This document shows, piece after piece, positions 20,701 to 31,994 of a stretch of 64,000 bases of DNA. Location: NCBI GenBank assembly GCA_032173965.1, contig JAVUNC010000006.1, forward strand, positions 21,074,370 to 21,138,369. Reading direction: 5' to 3'. Positions within the stretch are counted from its first letter, which is position 1. Each line of letters opens with the position of its first letter. The notes beneath the pieces are model-generated. The model was not told the origin of the DNA. It did no database searches and saw only the letters and a list, made by a program, of their open reading frames with translations. The DNA is from Sitta carolinensis (lineage: Eukaryota > Chordata > Aves > Passeriformes > Sittidae). A program made the translations under genes and the position numbers.

Positions 20701-21395
20701 TATAATTTTGGTAGGAACAGATAGAAGATCCCTCTAGGCACAGAGACTGATGGACCAGAAACAAACCCAAGCTGCTCAAAACCTGAGCACTTCTGTTAAA
20801 GTTCATGCATGAGGTTGATTTGATGCACCCAAGGATTTGTCTTTAATATTTTCCCACTGTTTTATGTAATTTCATGTTTCTGAAATGCCTTTAACTGGAG
20901 GCCAGGCAGCTGCCAGGACCACACAGATTCTGGCACTGTTTGACCAGTGAATGGACCCAGTGGAATTCCATTGCACCTGTGCGTGTGCAGGGATTGGGGG
21001 AGAGTTTATTCACTCCTAAATATTTGTGTTTATGTGTATTTTAGCAACTCTTCATGTCTGCAAATAGTCCTGCACCCTCCTCCAACGATCCCTTCCCTGG
21101 TGAGAGCAGCACTGACAGAGGGCTGCTGGAAAAGGCCGGGCTGGCTGCAGATGAACCGGAATTGCAGGAAGAAAACAGCAAAGACTGTGTCGTTTGCCAG
21201 AATGGCCCCGTGAACTGGGTCCTCCTGCCCTGCAGACACACGTGCCTGTGCAATGGCTGCATCAAGTATTTCCAGCAGTGCCCAATGTGCAGGCAGTTTG
21301 TGCAGGAGTCTTTTCCACTTTGCAGCAAAAAGGAGCAAGATGAAGATGAATCGACCCGCGTCTTGCAAGATGTTCTTCCTGGGAGAGTTTTTTAA
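11665..21395 (+). CDS. CGRRF1: CGRRF1, cell growth regulator with RING finger domain 1
   Basis: Six coding exons: 11665-11768, 14821-14960, 16594-16771, 16964-17111, 19782-19889, 21045-21395. They join without frame breaks into 342 codons, against about 332 in human as I recall. Landmarks are MAAVFLVTLYEYSPLFYI, QVKNPFGLEI, CYWGC, RYPLVALLTLADE, ILYQYLLLAQGQ and NSKDCVVCQNG. Residues 14-34 form a membrane anchor; residues 274-308 are a C3HC4 RING (Cys274, 277, 289, His291, Cys293 or 295, 298, 305, 308). The family acts as a membrane-anchored E3 ubiquitin ligase, reported at the ER and linked to growth control and EGFR turnover. The start is fixed by homology and follows the minisatellite. Introns 1 and 2 use GTCAGT donors; intron 3 is U12-type. 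The C-terminus is about ten residues longer than the human one. Confidence 0.98.
12040..12345. repeat. 39-bp minisatellite in CGRRF1 intron 1, derived from CR1
   Basis: About seven units of GAGGGAGCTGGGGAAGGGTC plus GGAGCACCAGGAGGGGCT, 39 bp per full unit, with shorter variants at the start. The unit matches the CR1 internal stretch GCTGAGGGAGCTGGG that precedes CAGCCTGGAGAA, which occurs intact at its right end. The array therefore grew inside a CR1 copy. Confidence 0.85.
12346..12450 (+). repeat. CR1 LINE fragment, internally deleted
   Basis: GGCTCAGCCTGGAGAAAAG is followed within 60 bp by the 3' end GGTCTTTTCCAATCTGAACG and ATTCTGTGAAT. Most of the usual CR1 3' region between them is missing. 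Confidence 0.75.
12451..12712 (+). repeat. Duplicated segment B, copy 2
   Basis: Second copy of 9094-9363, again directly after a CR1 3' end, with AATAAA at 12688-12693. Here it lies inside CGRRF1 intron 1, so the two copies bracket the minisatellite and coding exon 1. Confidence 0.8.
12713..14315 (+). other. CGRRF1 intron 1, unique part
   Basis: About 1.6 kb without recognisable repeats or exons. It is AT-moderate, with no conserved frame visible. Confidence 0.6.
14316..14490 (+). repeat. CR1 LINE fragment
   Basis: GCTTGAGGTTGGATATTAGG, AAGGAATTCTTGGCTGTGAT, then CCTGGAATTGTTCAAGGCC and GATGGGGCTTGGAGCAACCT: CR1 3' region, plus orientation. Confidence 0.85.
14821..14960 (+). CDS. CGRRF1: CGRRF1 coding exon 2
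   Basis: 140 nt after acceptor TGTCTCCTAG, encoding FGLGVPVILRNSEE through PHPAAASVT. It ends in phase 1 (A|GG) at donor GTCAGT. The start aligns with human FGWDVPVILRNSEE. Confidence 0.97.
15028..15075 (-). repeat. CR1 LINE 3'-end fragment
   Basis: AGAATCATAGGATGGTTTGG then GTTGGAAGGGATTTTAAAGG: antisense CR1 terminus, in CGRRF1 intron 2. Confidence 0.8.
16165..16480 (+). repeat. CR1 LINE fragment
   Basis: Runs from TTTTATAAGGGCCAGGAGGG through CAGGGATGGATGGGATAGTG and CCTGGAAGTGTTCCAGGCC to a degraded terminal CATTCAATGACTTTATGG. It ends about 110 bp before CGRRF1 exon 3. Confidence 0.88.
16594..16771 (+). CDS. CGRRF1: CGRRF1 coding exon 3
   Basis: 178 nt after acceptor TCTCCAAG, encoding GVTLTPDCLEDC through EYLYKQQH plus TT of a Phe codon. 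It is followed by the U12-type donor GTATCCTTT at 16772-16780. Confidence 0.96.
16772..16963 (+). other. CGRRF1: CGRRF1 intron 3, U12-type (minor spliceosome)
   Basis: A 192-bp intron with donor GTATCCTTT (exact U12 consensus) and TTCCTTGAC at 16945-16953, a U12 branch-point match. The branch A at 16952 lies 11 nt before the AAAG acceptor. There is no polypyrimidine tract before the acceptor. Confidence 0.93.
16964..17111 (+). CDS. CGRRF1: CGRRF1 coding exon 4
   Basis: 148 nt, starting C|ATT AAA to complete Phe-Ile-Lys-Lys as in human, and ending EDREIYDI in phase 0 before GTAAGT. The preceding acceptor is AAAG, with a U12 branch-point motif 11 nt upstream. Confidence 0.96.
19377..19742 (-). 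repeat. CR1 LINE fragment
   Basis: Antisense, from AATTTGGGTTGGGAGGGACC through GGGGCAGCCACAGCTGCTCT to TCCAGGGTGAACGCCCCCAG. It ends about 40 bp before CGRRF1 exon 5. Confidence 0.88.
19782..19889 (+). CDS. CGRRF1: CGRRF1 coding exon 5
   Basis: 108 nt in phase 0, encoding IAMVAVIHVPDESY through GQYHDLK, between a T-rich tract with TTTGTAG and the donor GTAAGC. Confidence 0.97.
20238..20532 (+). mobile_element. Solo LTR, copy 2, with intact 6-bp target duplication
   Basis: 295 bp starting TGTTGTCCC and ending GTAACA, homologous over its whole length to 4950-5241. It is flanked on both sides by CAGAAG (20232-20237 and 20533-20538), a perfect 6-bp target-site duplication. TG...CA ends and a 6-bp duplication fit a class II (ERVK-like) LTR. 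No internal region is present. It lies in CGRRF1 intron 5 in the sense orientation. Confidence 0.93.
21045..21395 (+). CDS. CGRRF1: CGRRF1 coding exon 6 (RING finger, stop)
   Basis: 351 nt after acceptor GTATTTTAG, encoding QLFMSANS, an acidic/serine linker, the C3HC4 RING with paired motifs CVVC, CRHTCLC and CPMC, and a tail ending GRVF before TAA at 21393-21395. Confidence 0.98.
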   Translation, partial: QLFMSANSPAPSSNDPFPGESSTDRGLLEKAGLAADEPELQEENSKDCVVCQNGPVNWVLLPCRHTCLCNGCIKYFQQCPMCRQFVQESFPLCSKKEQDEDESTRVLQDVLPGRVF

Positions 21396-24200
21396 CGGGA
21401 GTTAAAAATAAAAGACCTGGGTTGTGTGCACTAAGTTAAATGTGGAAGCCAGACTATTTATGGGAGGAGATGTAGTGTTAACTTGTAGGATTTTGCTTTT
21501 TTTTTTTTTGTTGGGTAATTTTCAGCTTCCTTATTTTTCCTCGCTCCATATGCTCGCAGGAGCGCTGCTTACCCGTGCAATGTGGACAGGAGAAGTGCGT
21601 AGGATAGCTCTGAAGGATGTGATTTTATTTATAACTGCTTCCTAGATTTTCTTGGAGCACTGTTGGAGGCTATTTTGACTACTAAATTTAGGCTGTCTAC
21701 TAAAAAAAGAATAAAACTTGCAAGTGCAGTTGCACAAGGCTCATTCTATATTTATTGTGTTTAAAATACTAGAGCCGCATATCGTTTTAACTCGGTATAA
21801 TTTAGGAACTTAGCACTTTACAGAATGTACCATATGAAGGAAAGTAAATATTCATCGTTAACCCCATGTGTGTTTATTTTGTAGCTGAAGGTTGGACTGT
21901 GGCAGGAGCTGGGGGTTGAAGGTGTGGCTCAGAACACTGTTTCTGGTGGTTTGAAGGATTTGTGTGTGAGGGACATCAGCCGAAGCCCTTTGGAAAGATT
22001 TTTGTTGATTATTCTTGAACTACATGTTGCTGACACTTTCAAGCCTGAGCCCCTGTGATGGCATCTCGAGACACAGACTTTCAGTCTTGTTGGCAGTGCC
22101 TGAAAGAACTTGTTCTCCATGCAAATGTTGGTTAATCACTCTCCAGAGTGTGGCAGTTTTGTGGTGCTTTGAGGGATTTCCAACTCTTTTTCACTTGCAT
22201 GGTTGGCGTGGATGACCAGTCACAAGTTAACCAGTTACCCTTATCAATAGTCCCCAGGGAAATGTGCCTGCTCTAACAAAGGAAGAAGCTAAAGAATAGC
22301 AGAAAATTATTTCCTTTCATTCCAGTGATGTGATGTCAAAAGCAATAAAAATGGCTGTTGAGAAAAGAAAGTGGTTTGTTTCTTTAAAGAGAGACAAATT
22401 CTCCTAAAGGCTGAGTCTCACATCTGCTCATACAAGGGGAAATGCTCCTTAAAACCTGTAGAAATGAGGAGTAGCTGCTTTCTGTCCTGCCTTTTGTTCC
22501 CTTGCAGCTTTTCTCCACATCCAATTCCAGGACAGCTGCTCAGGCCCAGGCAGGGAAAGCCGTGCTCCACAATCCTCAGCTCCACTCTCCTGCAGCTCCA
22601 GGGTACACACAAGGTGCTGCATCCCTCCAAACCAGGGAAGGAGGCTTCCCCTACTCAAATGTATTCCATCTTCACCTTTCCATCCTTCTTGGTTTTTTAT
22701 AGTTTGCTGTGACCCTGCTTCCAAACTCCTGGCAATTACCTCTGAGGAAAAGATTTAGGTGGTGCTGTTGGGAAGAGTAATGGTTAGTTGTAAGGACAGA
22801 TAGAAGTGGGGAATTGATGCCTGTAGCCACAGATTTCCAGCCAGTGATCAGCAGGCTGGTTGTAAAACAATTTATCTGCTCTGCCTAAAGTGACCATCCT
22901 GGCCAGGGACAACTTGAGAATAAACTGCTGGACAAACCAGGCTGTTGTTTGCACTGTGTATCAACCGGGAATGACACCCCGAGGTGTCTGTGGGCATGGA
23001 GCAGTGCCTGATCCATGGCAGCAGCTGCTTGCACACCAACAGCTCTCACAGCATGTGGGACAGTGGCTGAGCAGCTTGTTATTCCAGAGGAGCAGGTTAA
23101 TGCTGTGCTGGTTCCAGCCTGGAGCTGGGCACTGGTAATTAGCAGGGACTTGTTTGCCCACAGAGATGATGAAGGAGTTGTTGTTTACTGTTCGACCACA
23201 ATAGTCACCAATATTTAATCAATTAATTAAAATCTCCCATCAAACAGCATGATCCAAACCTGTGGGCTTATTTAATCTCACAGTGAAATGGTATTCAAGT
23301 AACCCCACAGAGAGTTGCCTGGTCTGCCTCATCCTTCAATCGATGCCAGTATTAAATAATAATGGCAAGCAGGATGTAGCTGTGCTGAACTGCCAGGCCA
23401 TGTATTTACCATTAAGTCTCTCCAGCTTTTCATTTGTTACTTGCTCTTTTAATAGCATTTTCCAGAGATGCTTAGTTGCTTTCTCTGCTCTAACAGGCTT
23501 CCTTGCTGGCCCAAATGAAAGACCTGATGAGGGTTATAAAAAGTACAGTAGCTGCCTCATTACATTTGCCCTTCTTCTAAGAAGCCATGCCAAAATACAG
23601 ATCAGGTGAGAAGGAAAAGGAGCAGCTCTAAAGCTGCCCAGTGTGTCCCTAGGTTGTCTTAAAGCAGGGATTCAAGGCTGTAAGAGAAATAAAACCTTCC
23701 TGTGACCCACAAAAACACAGTGTATTGACAGAGGCTGTTCTGCTCTGTCACCTTGTTGTAATAGAGGTGATATAACATTCCTTTTCTGCTCATTATAGAT
23801 GATGTTTATGGATTTGGTCACATCAAGGAACATGGCAAGACTTCTGGCCATGGACAGGACTTGGTTCTTTTAAGCAGCACTGGGGTGTTTCAGATTTGTA
23901 ATGTTTTTTTGCTGCAGGAGAGGTTGGTTTGATTTGATTCATCAACCTTCATCAGAGCTGAGGCTTCCAAATGGTTTGATCAAAGTGGTGCTATTTAGGG
24001 ATGTCCCAAGGTGTCTTTCCGAGTGCAATGGACTGTGACATGGACATCTTCCTTCTGTAGGGAAAGTTGCTGTGTTAGGATCTTCCTTCCTCCTTATCTG
24101 TCTCCTAAGTAGAGGGGAAAATGGTTGTAGGGAAAATCCAGGTCAGCTCAGGTGTACAACTCCCTGACAGGAAGGCACAGCCAGGTGAGGGTTGGTTCTT
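21396..24200. other. CGRRF1 3' flank and intergenic DNA
   Basis: No coding exon, RNA gene or repeat that I can name. The part up to about 22350 may be CGRRF1 3' UTR if the later AATAAA signals are used. A short AT-rich patch near 23205-23240 (AATATTTAATCAATTAATTAA) stands out. Confidence 0.6.
21407..21412 (+). terminator. CGRRF1: First CGRRF1 polyadenylation signal
   Basis: AATAAA lies only 12 bp after the stop codon and is followed by TG-rich GGTTGTGTGC, so a very short 3' UTR is possible. Further AATAAA hexamers at 21710-21715 and 22344-22349 allow longer forms. Confidence 0.55.
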
Positions 24201-24214
24201 TTCCCAAGAAACAA

Positions 24215-24315
24215 AGAATAGGACAAGAGGAAACAGCCTAAAGTTGCAGCAGGGAAAACAGGGAAAAGTTCTTCACTGAAATAGTAGTGAGGCTGCCCAC
24301 AGGCTGCCCAGGTTT
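24215..24315 (+). repeat. CR1 LINE fragment
   Basis: GGACAAGAGGAAACAGCCTA, AAGTTGCAGCAGGG and AAAGTTCTTCACTGAAATAG match the internal CR1 3' region, truncated on both sides. Confidence 0.7.
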
Positions 24316-25489
24316 GTTTTGTTCAGCTTTAAGATGAGCTTCTGTGTCAATCTGATTCAAATGCCTCATCTACATGCTAAGATCAAGTATGGTAAAAGCA
24401 GACAGGAATTGGGGGAGTTCCTCCTGCTGATTTGCACATTGCTGGGGGTCCCCATGCCCTGAGGAAACTCTGCCAGGTCTGCAGGTGACATCTGCCAGGT
24501 GAGGGAGGTCTGGGGCTGCTGTCTGTCACAGGACCAGTCACCTCTTGCTTAGCTGTCCTCCCATCCAGAGTAGACAGGGACTGGCCTCTGTCACTGCAGC
24601 AGACGTGCAGCCCCTGCAGAGGCTGTCCCTGGTGTCCTGTGTGTGTAGCTGATGGAATTAATGCCAGGGATAGCTGAATTTCATCTGCTACAGCAGAAGT
24701 CCTCTGCACTGAGCTGTTAGAAAGGCTTGGTGTTGCCTTGCTGGAATATGATAAGCAGGAAAAAAGAGAAAATCTGGATTAGAATTTTAGTTCTGGATAA
24801 CTTTGGTATTACTACCATTTCTGATGGCACACAAGGATGCAGGTGCAAACCTCACCTCAGGTGAGGCCACAGCTGAGCACTAGAGACTCCCAGTCTTTGC
24901 AGAATCTGCCAAAACAGCTCCCAAAACCACAGAGGGGGCCAGAAAGTGTCTGCTGAACACTTGAGAGTCACTTGGGCAGCTCTGCAAATTGTTTCTGTTG
25001 TTTTTACTCGCTTGTGTCAGTGAGCAATGTAAGGAGAGAGACAAGAGCTTGTCGTGCACTGTGGATATACCTGTAAAAAGGGGCTGCTACTGGTTGGGTT
25101 CCATAAATTCGTGGGAATGTGCAATACCAAGATAAAGGCACCTTTGTGTGGAGCTGCAGCTGAGCTGGGAGAGGTCCTGCCTTAATTACCCCATCTCATA
25201 ATGGGAATTATTTAAAAGAGTAACAATACTGTATGTAGACACAGTCTTAAGACTAAATCCATCAGCAGAGTCTGATGTTCAAAGTGAGGAGTCTGTGTTT
25301 CTCCCACAGAATCTTGGAAATCAATGCTATTATAAATTCATGCTGAGGTTACTGAGCCTTCATCAGGCTTGGGAAATAAAAAAAATTCCTTTTGTTCCTT
25401 GTCCCCTCACATGCAGTCCTCAGGCATAGAAAGGGCAACACTGGGATGTTTGTCACAGTTGTGACATGAGGATTTGCATTTCTGTCACA

Positions 25490-25632
25490 CCTCTGGAAGT
25501 GTTCAAGGCCAGACTGGGTGGAACTTGGAGCAACCTGGTCACGTGGACGGTGTCCCTGCCATGGCAGGGGGTTGGAATGAATTGATTTTTAAGGTCTCTT
25601 CCAACACAAACCATTCTGGGATTCTCTGATTT
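25490..25632 (+). repeat. CR1 LINE 3' end
   Basis: TCTGGAAGTGTTCAAGGCCA, GGAACTTGGAGCAACCTGG, CATGGCAGGGGGTTGGAATG, ending ACCATTCTGGGATTCTCTG. Confidence 0.88.
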
Positions 25633-28574
25633 CCATTCTTTAGAAAACACCTGCACTACCTGGGTCCTCCTGAGATCTGAGTGAATCCCAGAACTGCTTC
25701 TGTGGGACCAGCAATAATTATCAGGACAATTAGTTGATACCTGTGTTTTCTATCTTCAATCTGCAGTGAACTTTTGTCAGCAGATTTGTACTTGAAAAGC
25801 TTTTTCTAGGTTTTAAATGCCTCTTCCAGCTTTTTGTCTTCATCAGCTGAGGGGTTTTGGCAGTTCCTAATAATTTTTCCTCTCCCATTGTATAGCCACT
25901 TCACATCTAATATTTCCTGGCAGATTTCTCAGTAGTAGCTGCAGTCAGGGGACTGGTGAGAGGTCTAATGCATCACTTCTCTCTCTCCTCATGCTATTTA
26001 TTCCAGTGTCTATCAGCTCCTCATGAACAATATTTCGACAAACAAGCTGGAGGGGAGGATTGCTAACTTGTGAATTATTTTGTTGGTTACCCTCTTCTTC
26101 TTTTCTCCCTGTAACTCTGCAGATGCTGTTGAGTTTGGAGGCAGAACAGAGCTCCACCAGGGGTTATCAGGCATCAGTCTCCTGCCAGCAGAACTGTGAG
26201 ATACACATGTTGTGTCTTCCCTGCTCACGTGCAGCACAGACACTGTATTTGGTTTGTTCACTCCACTTCCTGAGGGTCCTCCATTTCAAGGATTTTTCCT
26301 GTAGGGAAAGACTGCAAGCTCAAGAAGCACCAGCTTGGAGGGAGCCTGGGGTGGGGATATTGCTGGCACCAAGGCTGAGGATGACTGTGGCAAGTGAGGA
26401 GCCCTGAGAGAGTCGGACATGGCATTGTCTCTGCTTGCCAGGGCAAGCAGAGCCCTGTGGGGCAGCACATTCCGTTGATCAAAGTAAGACCAAGGCAATG
26501 ATTTGTGGCACAGCACAGCCTGAAAAGCAAGGATTTTCATTCACCAGATGCTGTCATACATGAGACAAGGTTGGTGACCCAGCTTCTTGCCTTTCCTGGG
26601 AAAGCCAGCCTCTTCCCAGGTGCTCAGTACCAAACCCTGGCTGGAGTGGCTGCAGTACCATCCAAACCCTCCTCTACTGAGACAGCTTGAGTGACACAGA
26701 ACTTACCTTTACATTTTGCTATAGGACCAAAAAGGAGTGTTTGCCAAGAGCTGGTGGATTCCCATTAAAGGATGACTACAACTTTCCCAGTCTTTCAATC
26801 TCTGTCTTCCCAGAGACATAAAAAATGTGTGAATGAGTCTGTCAGCTCCAGTTTTCCCTTTCGGCACCAACTTCTTAATGAAAAAGTCTCCATCAAATTT
26901 CACAGCATTCAGCACTCTGTTGTTAGGAGGGCTTGGGCAAGATGCAGAACAGCCCTCAGAGGTCTCAGTGGATCATCTCCATTTACATCTGTTCCAGCTG
27001 TGCCCACACATGCTTGTTAGTCCATGCAGCCCTAGATGTCACTTCCCTGGATTTTGCTGAAGTTGTTTGGAGCCAGGAGGATCAATGAGGGCTGTTTTCC
27101 TCCCTGTTTCTCTTCCACTTATCTTATTTGGATCCTCTTCCATTTCACCATGTGAGCATTGAGGTTTTCCTCCACCCCAGCATCCTGGCTACGTCTAAAC
27201 CCTCACCCAGCCTAGAAACTCCTCCTCTCTCCTTTAACGATATTCTTAAATTACCCTAATTTTGTCAGCTGCTCCATTATTAATAACTAACTAGGAAAAC
27301 TGCCACAGTGTCAGTGCTGCTGACACGTGTCTTGAGCTGGAACCAGGCTTCCAAAGAGAGTTGCTTGAGAGGGGTGGTTAGGGAAGCAATTTCCTCGATG
27401 GTGCGTGCTAATGCACATATCCAAGGCTGCCTTGGAGCTGCTGGAGCCAGGGAGTCGAGCAGCTCTGTTGCACGGTGCCTCCTTGGGGATCAGTGTCTTG
27501 TTTCATCAGGGCCATCTGCTTGCAACACAGCCTCAGTCAGCTCCAAATCCTGCAACAAGCTGCTCTCAGTGCCTGGCTGGAAATGCTTGGAAATATCCAA
27601 GTGTTGTAGGTAAACATGAGGCTGGCTATGGGATCCAGCCATGCAGGGAGTGATTGGGCTGGCAGGCATTTACGGGGTGTTGGTGTGCATGAGAGGGGCC
27701 CAGGGCTACTCAGGGGTGCAGACCCATGCCAGGTGTGAGTGGAGCTGTTCTCCATGCCCATGCCAATGGCTGGAAAGGATGGAATGGGACATGTCTCACG
27801 TGCTGCCCCATAATCCAGCCGATAACCAGGCTGTTCTGAAGGCTAACACACACAGAGATCTCAGTCTCGCAAAGGCACTTTCTGCAAATACTCACTTGCT
27901 GTCGATGGGAGGACCAGGTGTTGCAATATTTATATTCAAGTGGTTGTTCGAAACTGGCAGAGCCCAGTGAAATTTACGGGAAATCCTCCACATCCCTTTT
28001 TGAATCCCCTTCTCCCTCAGCTCCTCTTCAACACCGATTCTGTTGGCATCTCCAGGCACGAGAGCAGCCTGTGATACATTTGCCAGGGGTGATTTTTTGA
28101 GGACCATTAGTTAAGCTGATTTATTTTGTTGGCTCTGTGTCCCCGGGGTCCCTGTGAGCCAACTCATCAAGCGTGGAGGGCAGAGCTGTCACTGCTGGAG
28201 AGGAGATGTCTGTGTGCTCCCAGCATTTCAGAGAGGACATGGGATCTTCTCACAGCAAGCCCTTGACAATGGCTAAACAAGTACAATGTGAGCAGCCCTC
28301 CCATGCTAACCAGGATTTCCCAGTGCTCCTTTCCCCAGGTGTTTGCACCCAGATGCTGCCGCTCCTTCTCTTTCCCTTTCAGATCTGTGGTCACAGATCA
28401 AGCCAGAGGGTTAAATGTGCTTTTCCTACCAGCCCTCATCCTCTCACCCAGTGATCACTGCCTCCAGCATCAGAGGAGTCAGCCCGTGCTGCTTTCACCA
28501 GGATTTGGGCTGTGCAACACTTCATTTTCTGCTAACAGGCTTTGAGAGCTGATGCACATGGATGGTCATGTTTA

Positions 28575-28633
28575 GGCTGGAAGATGGTCTTTAAGGTCCC
28601 TTCCAACCCAAATCCTTCAAGGATCCTGTGATT
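28575..28633 (+). repeat. CR1 LINE 3'-end fragment
   Basis: GGTCTTTAAGGTCCCTTCCA then ACCCAAATCCTTC and GATCCTGTGAT: the last ~60 bp of a CR1. Confidence 0.75.
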
Positions 28634-29137
28634 TTTAAATGTCTGCCTCATCCCCGTTGGAAATACACACCCACATAGGTTTTATTGTTTACTGTTTATT
28701 TTTAATTCTACGGTATTTCTTTTTGGTGTGAGTTTGCTTTTCAAAGGGCGTTCTTTTGTGTGAATTTTACAGCTCCACTTCACCACCCAAGGTTAGGGAG
28801 ATGCTGCCATCCCAGTGGCCAATTCCCACACTGTGTTTAGGAACAAATGGAAGTGATGTTGTGCTTAATTATCTCAGCCTGCTTACCACGGTATTTTCAC
28901 TAATATTTGCATTTAATGAGCTGGGAAATCTGGGCCATTGTGTGCTGGTGGATACACTCATCCTTTCTTCAGCTAAATATGTTATCAGATAGCTTCCACA
29001 GAGATGAGCAACTGCTTCCTTTGAACTCGGGAATCGTCAGGATTCACTAATTTGCTTAGACCACCTGCTTGGCTAATATTACCACAGGCCTCTTATTTTC
29101 CCTCTGAAATGGTAAACAGAAATCTAAATGTTGCTGT

Positions 29138-29463
29138 ACTGACCCTGGAGCAGAGGAGGCTGAGGGGAGACCTCACAGAGGGTGCAGCTTCCTCATGAGG
29201 GGCACTGGATGGGCAGCTCTGATCTCTGCTCTCTATGACAGTGACAGGGAAGGGCTGGAGCTGTGCAAGAGCAGGTTGAGGTTGGATTTCAGGAAAGGTT
29301 CTTCCCCCAGAGGGTGCTGGGCACTGCCCAGGCTCCCCAGGGAATGGGCACAGCCCCGAGGCTGCCAGAGCTCCAGGAGTGTTTGGACACTGCTCTCAGG
29401 CACAGGGTGGGATTGTTGGGGTGTTTGTGCAGGGCCAGGAGTTGGACTGGATGGTCCTTGTGG
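29138..29463 (+). repeat. CR1 LINE fragment
   Basis: CTGGAGCAGAGGAGGCTGAG, GAGCAGGTTGAGGTTGGATT, CCCAGAGGGTGCTGGGCACT, ending GTTGGACTGGATGGTCCTTG. Plus orientation, meeting an oppositely oriented CR1 at 29464. Confidence 0.87.
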
Positions 29464-29873
29464 GTCACAGAATCCCAGAGTAACGAGGGTGGAAGAGCCC
29501 TCCAGGATCATCGAGTCCAACCCATGCCCTAACACCTCACCCAGACCCTGGCACCCAGTGCCACAGCCAGTCTGTTTTTAAACACACCCAGGGATGGGGA
29601 CTCCACCACCTCCCCAGGAAAAGGATTCCAGCACTTTATCACTTTACATGGAAATCTTCCTAATATCCAGCCTGTATTTCCCTTGGCTCAGCTTGAGGCT
29701 GTGCCCTGTGGTTCTGTCAGTGCTGCTGCAGACAGAGCCCGCCCCACCTGAGCACAGCCACCTTTCAGGGAGTTGTAGAGAGTGATAAGGTCACCTCTGA
29801 GTCTCCTTTTCTCCAGGCTAAACAGCCCCAGCTCTCTGAGTCCCTTCCAGCTCAGGATACTCTGTGATTCCAT
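29464..29873 (-). repeat. CR1 LINE fragment, opposite orientation
   Basis: TCACAGAATCCCAGAGTAAC, GATCATCGAGTCCAACCCAT, CACCTCCCCAGGAAAAGG, TTTTCTCCAGGCTAAACAGC: antisense CR1, tail-to-tail with the previous one. Confidence 0.88.
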
Positions 29874-31234
29874 ACCCCAGCCCACAACAACACAGACAAT
29901 GCACAGCCCCACTAACAGCCTCTGCTTCCTACCCAGGGACTTGCAGCCCTGCAGAAATGCTCCAGCTGGATCTGCAAAGATCCCGAGGTCCCACAGGAAT
30001 TACCATATGAAAGAGAATTACCCTGCTTCTCCACTCAATCTGCCTTGTGTTTTGCATGGGGTGTCTTTGCTCCCAGGACACGTGGTGTGCACTTTGGATT
30101 CTCCATTCGCAGAGAGGAGAGTTGGCCATGGGGGTGTTGGCGAGTCCCCCCCACGGCAGTCAGGGAAGGAGATTTGCTCCCAGCCAGCTTGAGGATCCTT
30201 CCACCGCATGGATCTGCACGGGCACCCGCCCTGCAGAGCACGGAATGCAGCAAGGAATTTCTTCCACGGGTCACAGATCTGTTTTTTAATTACCATAGAA
30301 ACCTCCAAACATCAGGCGTGTGCTGTTACGTCAGGGTCTCACTCCTCCACAGCTGCCTCCTTGGGACACTCAGGGGAGCAGGAACTGTGGGGTCCTAAAT
30401 GGCAGGTGATTATTTCTGGATTAGTTAGTAAGCATGGTCTTGGCGTCTCTTGCAGCACAGGATAGAAACTGTGGCTTTGGTCCTTTTCCTTTTTCCATCC
30501 ACAGCTTGCTGGTGTGGGGTCACACCATTCCCCACCGCCCTGCCCAGCCGCACAGAGGGACGCATTTGCTGCTTCAGCCCCGAGTATCCTTCCCACCACT
30601 GCCGTTCCCACTTTAGACATGCAAAATGCAAAACCTTGGGAGGCGTTCTTGGCACAGCCAGCTTGGCAACCCTTAAATTAGCGGGGTGTGAGCGCTCGGC
30701 GTTCCCACCCGGAGCTCCCGGTGCCGCCGGAGCCTGGCTCCGCGTTCCCGTGCGAGACGCGCACCCAGCGCGGCAGATGGAGCATCCTCGCGGCCCCTTG
30801 GGCCATCCCAAAGCACGCCCCGGCAGCACTTAGGTGAGGGGTAAGGGGCTCCTCGGTGAGCATTTATTGCGATGGAGCCGGGGGGATGAGGCAGATGGCC
30901 GGGGTTTGTTGGCAGGGAACTCCTGTTTGTTTAATTAGTCACCAGACAGACTGAGAGCTAAAAGCAAACTCCAAGTATGCTGAGATGGACCGTTTGCATT
31001 TGACGTCTACCTGGTGATCCTCATTTTGTCATGCTGCAGAGGGACTGATGCTCCAGCACATGGGACCGGGTGTTCCTGGTGATTTTGGGTGGCCTTTGTT
31101 TCCCCATTCCTACTTTCCCCTCAAAAGGGGTAGATTCAGGCATGTGTTGCTTTAAAAAGCCACCAAAGGATGCACAAACTTGGAGTTTTTCTTTCTCCAG
31201 CCCCCACCAGAGCACACAGCCACTTGTAAGGGAT

Positions 31235-31548
31235 GGATTTCTAAAGGGTTCCAGGAGAGCGGGAGAGAGACTTTGGACAAGGGCCTGGAGTGACAGGACA
31301 CAAGGAATGGTTTTCCACTGCCAGAGAGCAGGGATGGATGGAATAGTGGGAAGGAATTCCTCCCTGTGAGGGTGGGCAGGCTCTGGCACAGGCTGCCCAG
31401 AGAAGCTGTGGCTGTCCCTGGATCCCTGGAACTGTCCAAAGCCAGGTTGAACAGGGCTTGGAGCACCCTGGGATAGTGGCAGGTGTCCCTGCCCATGGCA
31501 GGGGATGGAATGAAATAAATGTGCATTAAGATCTGGGATTCTCTGACT
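31235..31548 (+). repeat. CR1 LINE fragment
   Basis: AGAGACTTTGGACAAGGGCC, CAGGGATGGATGGAATAGTG, CCCTGGATCCCTGGAACTGT, ending GATCTGGGATTCTCTGAC. Confidence 0.88.
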
Positions 31549-31689
31549 CACTGGTGGAGGGGCTCAGACCCCATTTGCCATAATCCCATCGTGTCTCCCT
31601 CCCACACCATGTCCTGACACCCGGGCATGTCTCCCAACTCTGAGCTTCCCTGTCCTCAAAGCAATGAGGACTGGGAGATGCTGCAAAGG

Positions 31690-31861
31690 TAGAATCATGA
31701 TTTACAGAATTTTTAAAGTTGGAAAAGCCCTCTAAGATCACTGAGTCCAACCATTCCCCAGCACTGCCAGCCCAACACTGACCCCTGTCCCCAAATGCCA
31801 TGTCCTCATGGCTTTTTAAATCCCTCCAGGAATGGGGCTTCCACCACTGCCCTGGGCAGAG
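31690..31861 (-). repeat. CR1 LINE fragment
   Basis: AGAATCATGATTTACAGAAT, GATCACTGAGTCCAACCATT, CCCTCCAGGAATGGGGCTTC: antisense CR1 3' region. Confidence 0.8.
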
Positions 31862-31909
31862 GTACCAGTGGCACTTGTTCGTGGGCACGGATCAGATATT
31901 TTGGGGATT

Positions 31910-31994
31910 CCTAAAGGGGCTCTGAGAGAGCTGGAGAGACACTTTGGACGAGAGCCTGGTGTGGCAAGACAAGAAGAAATGGCTTAAAACTGAC
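31910..31994 (+). repeat. CR1 LINE fragment, 3'-truncated
   Basis: CTAAAGGGGCTCTGAGAGAG, GACACTTTGGACGAGAGCCT, AGAAGAAATGGCTTAAAAC: an internal CR1 segment lacking the 3' end. Confidence 0.7.
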
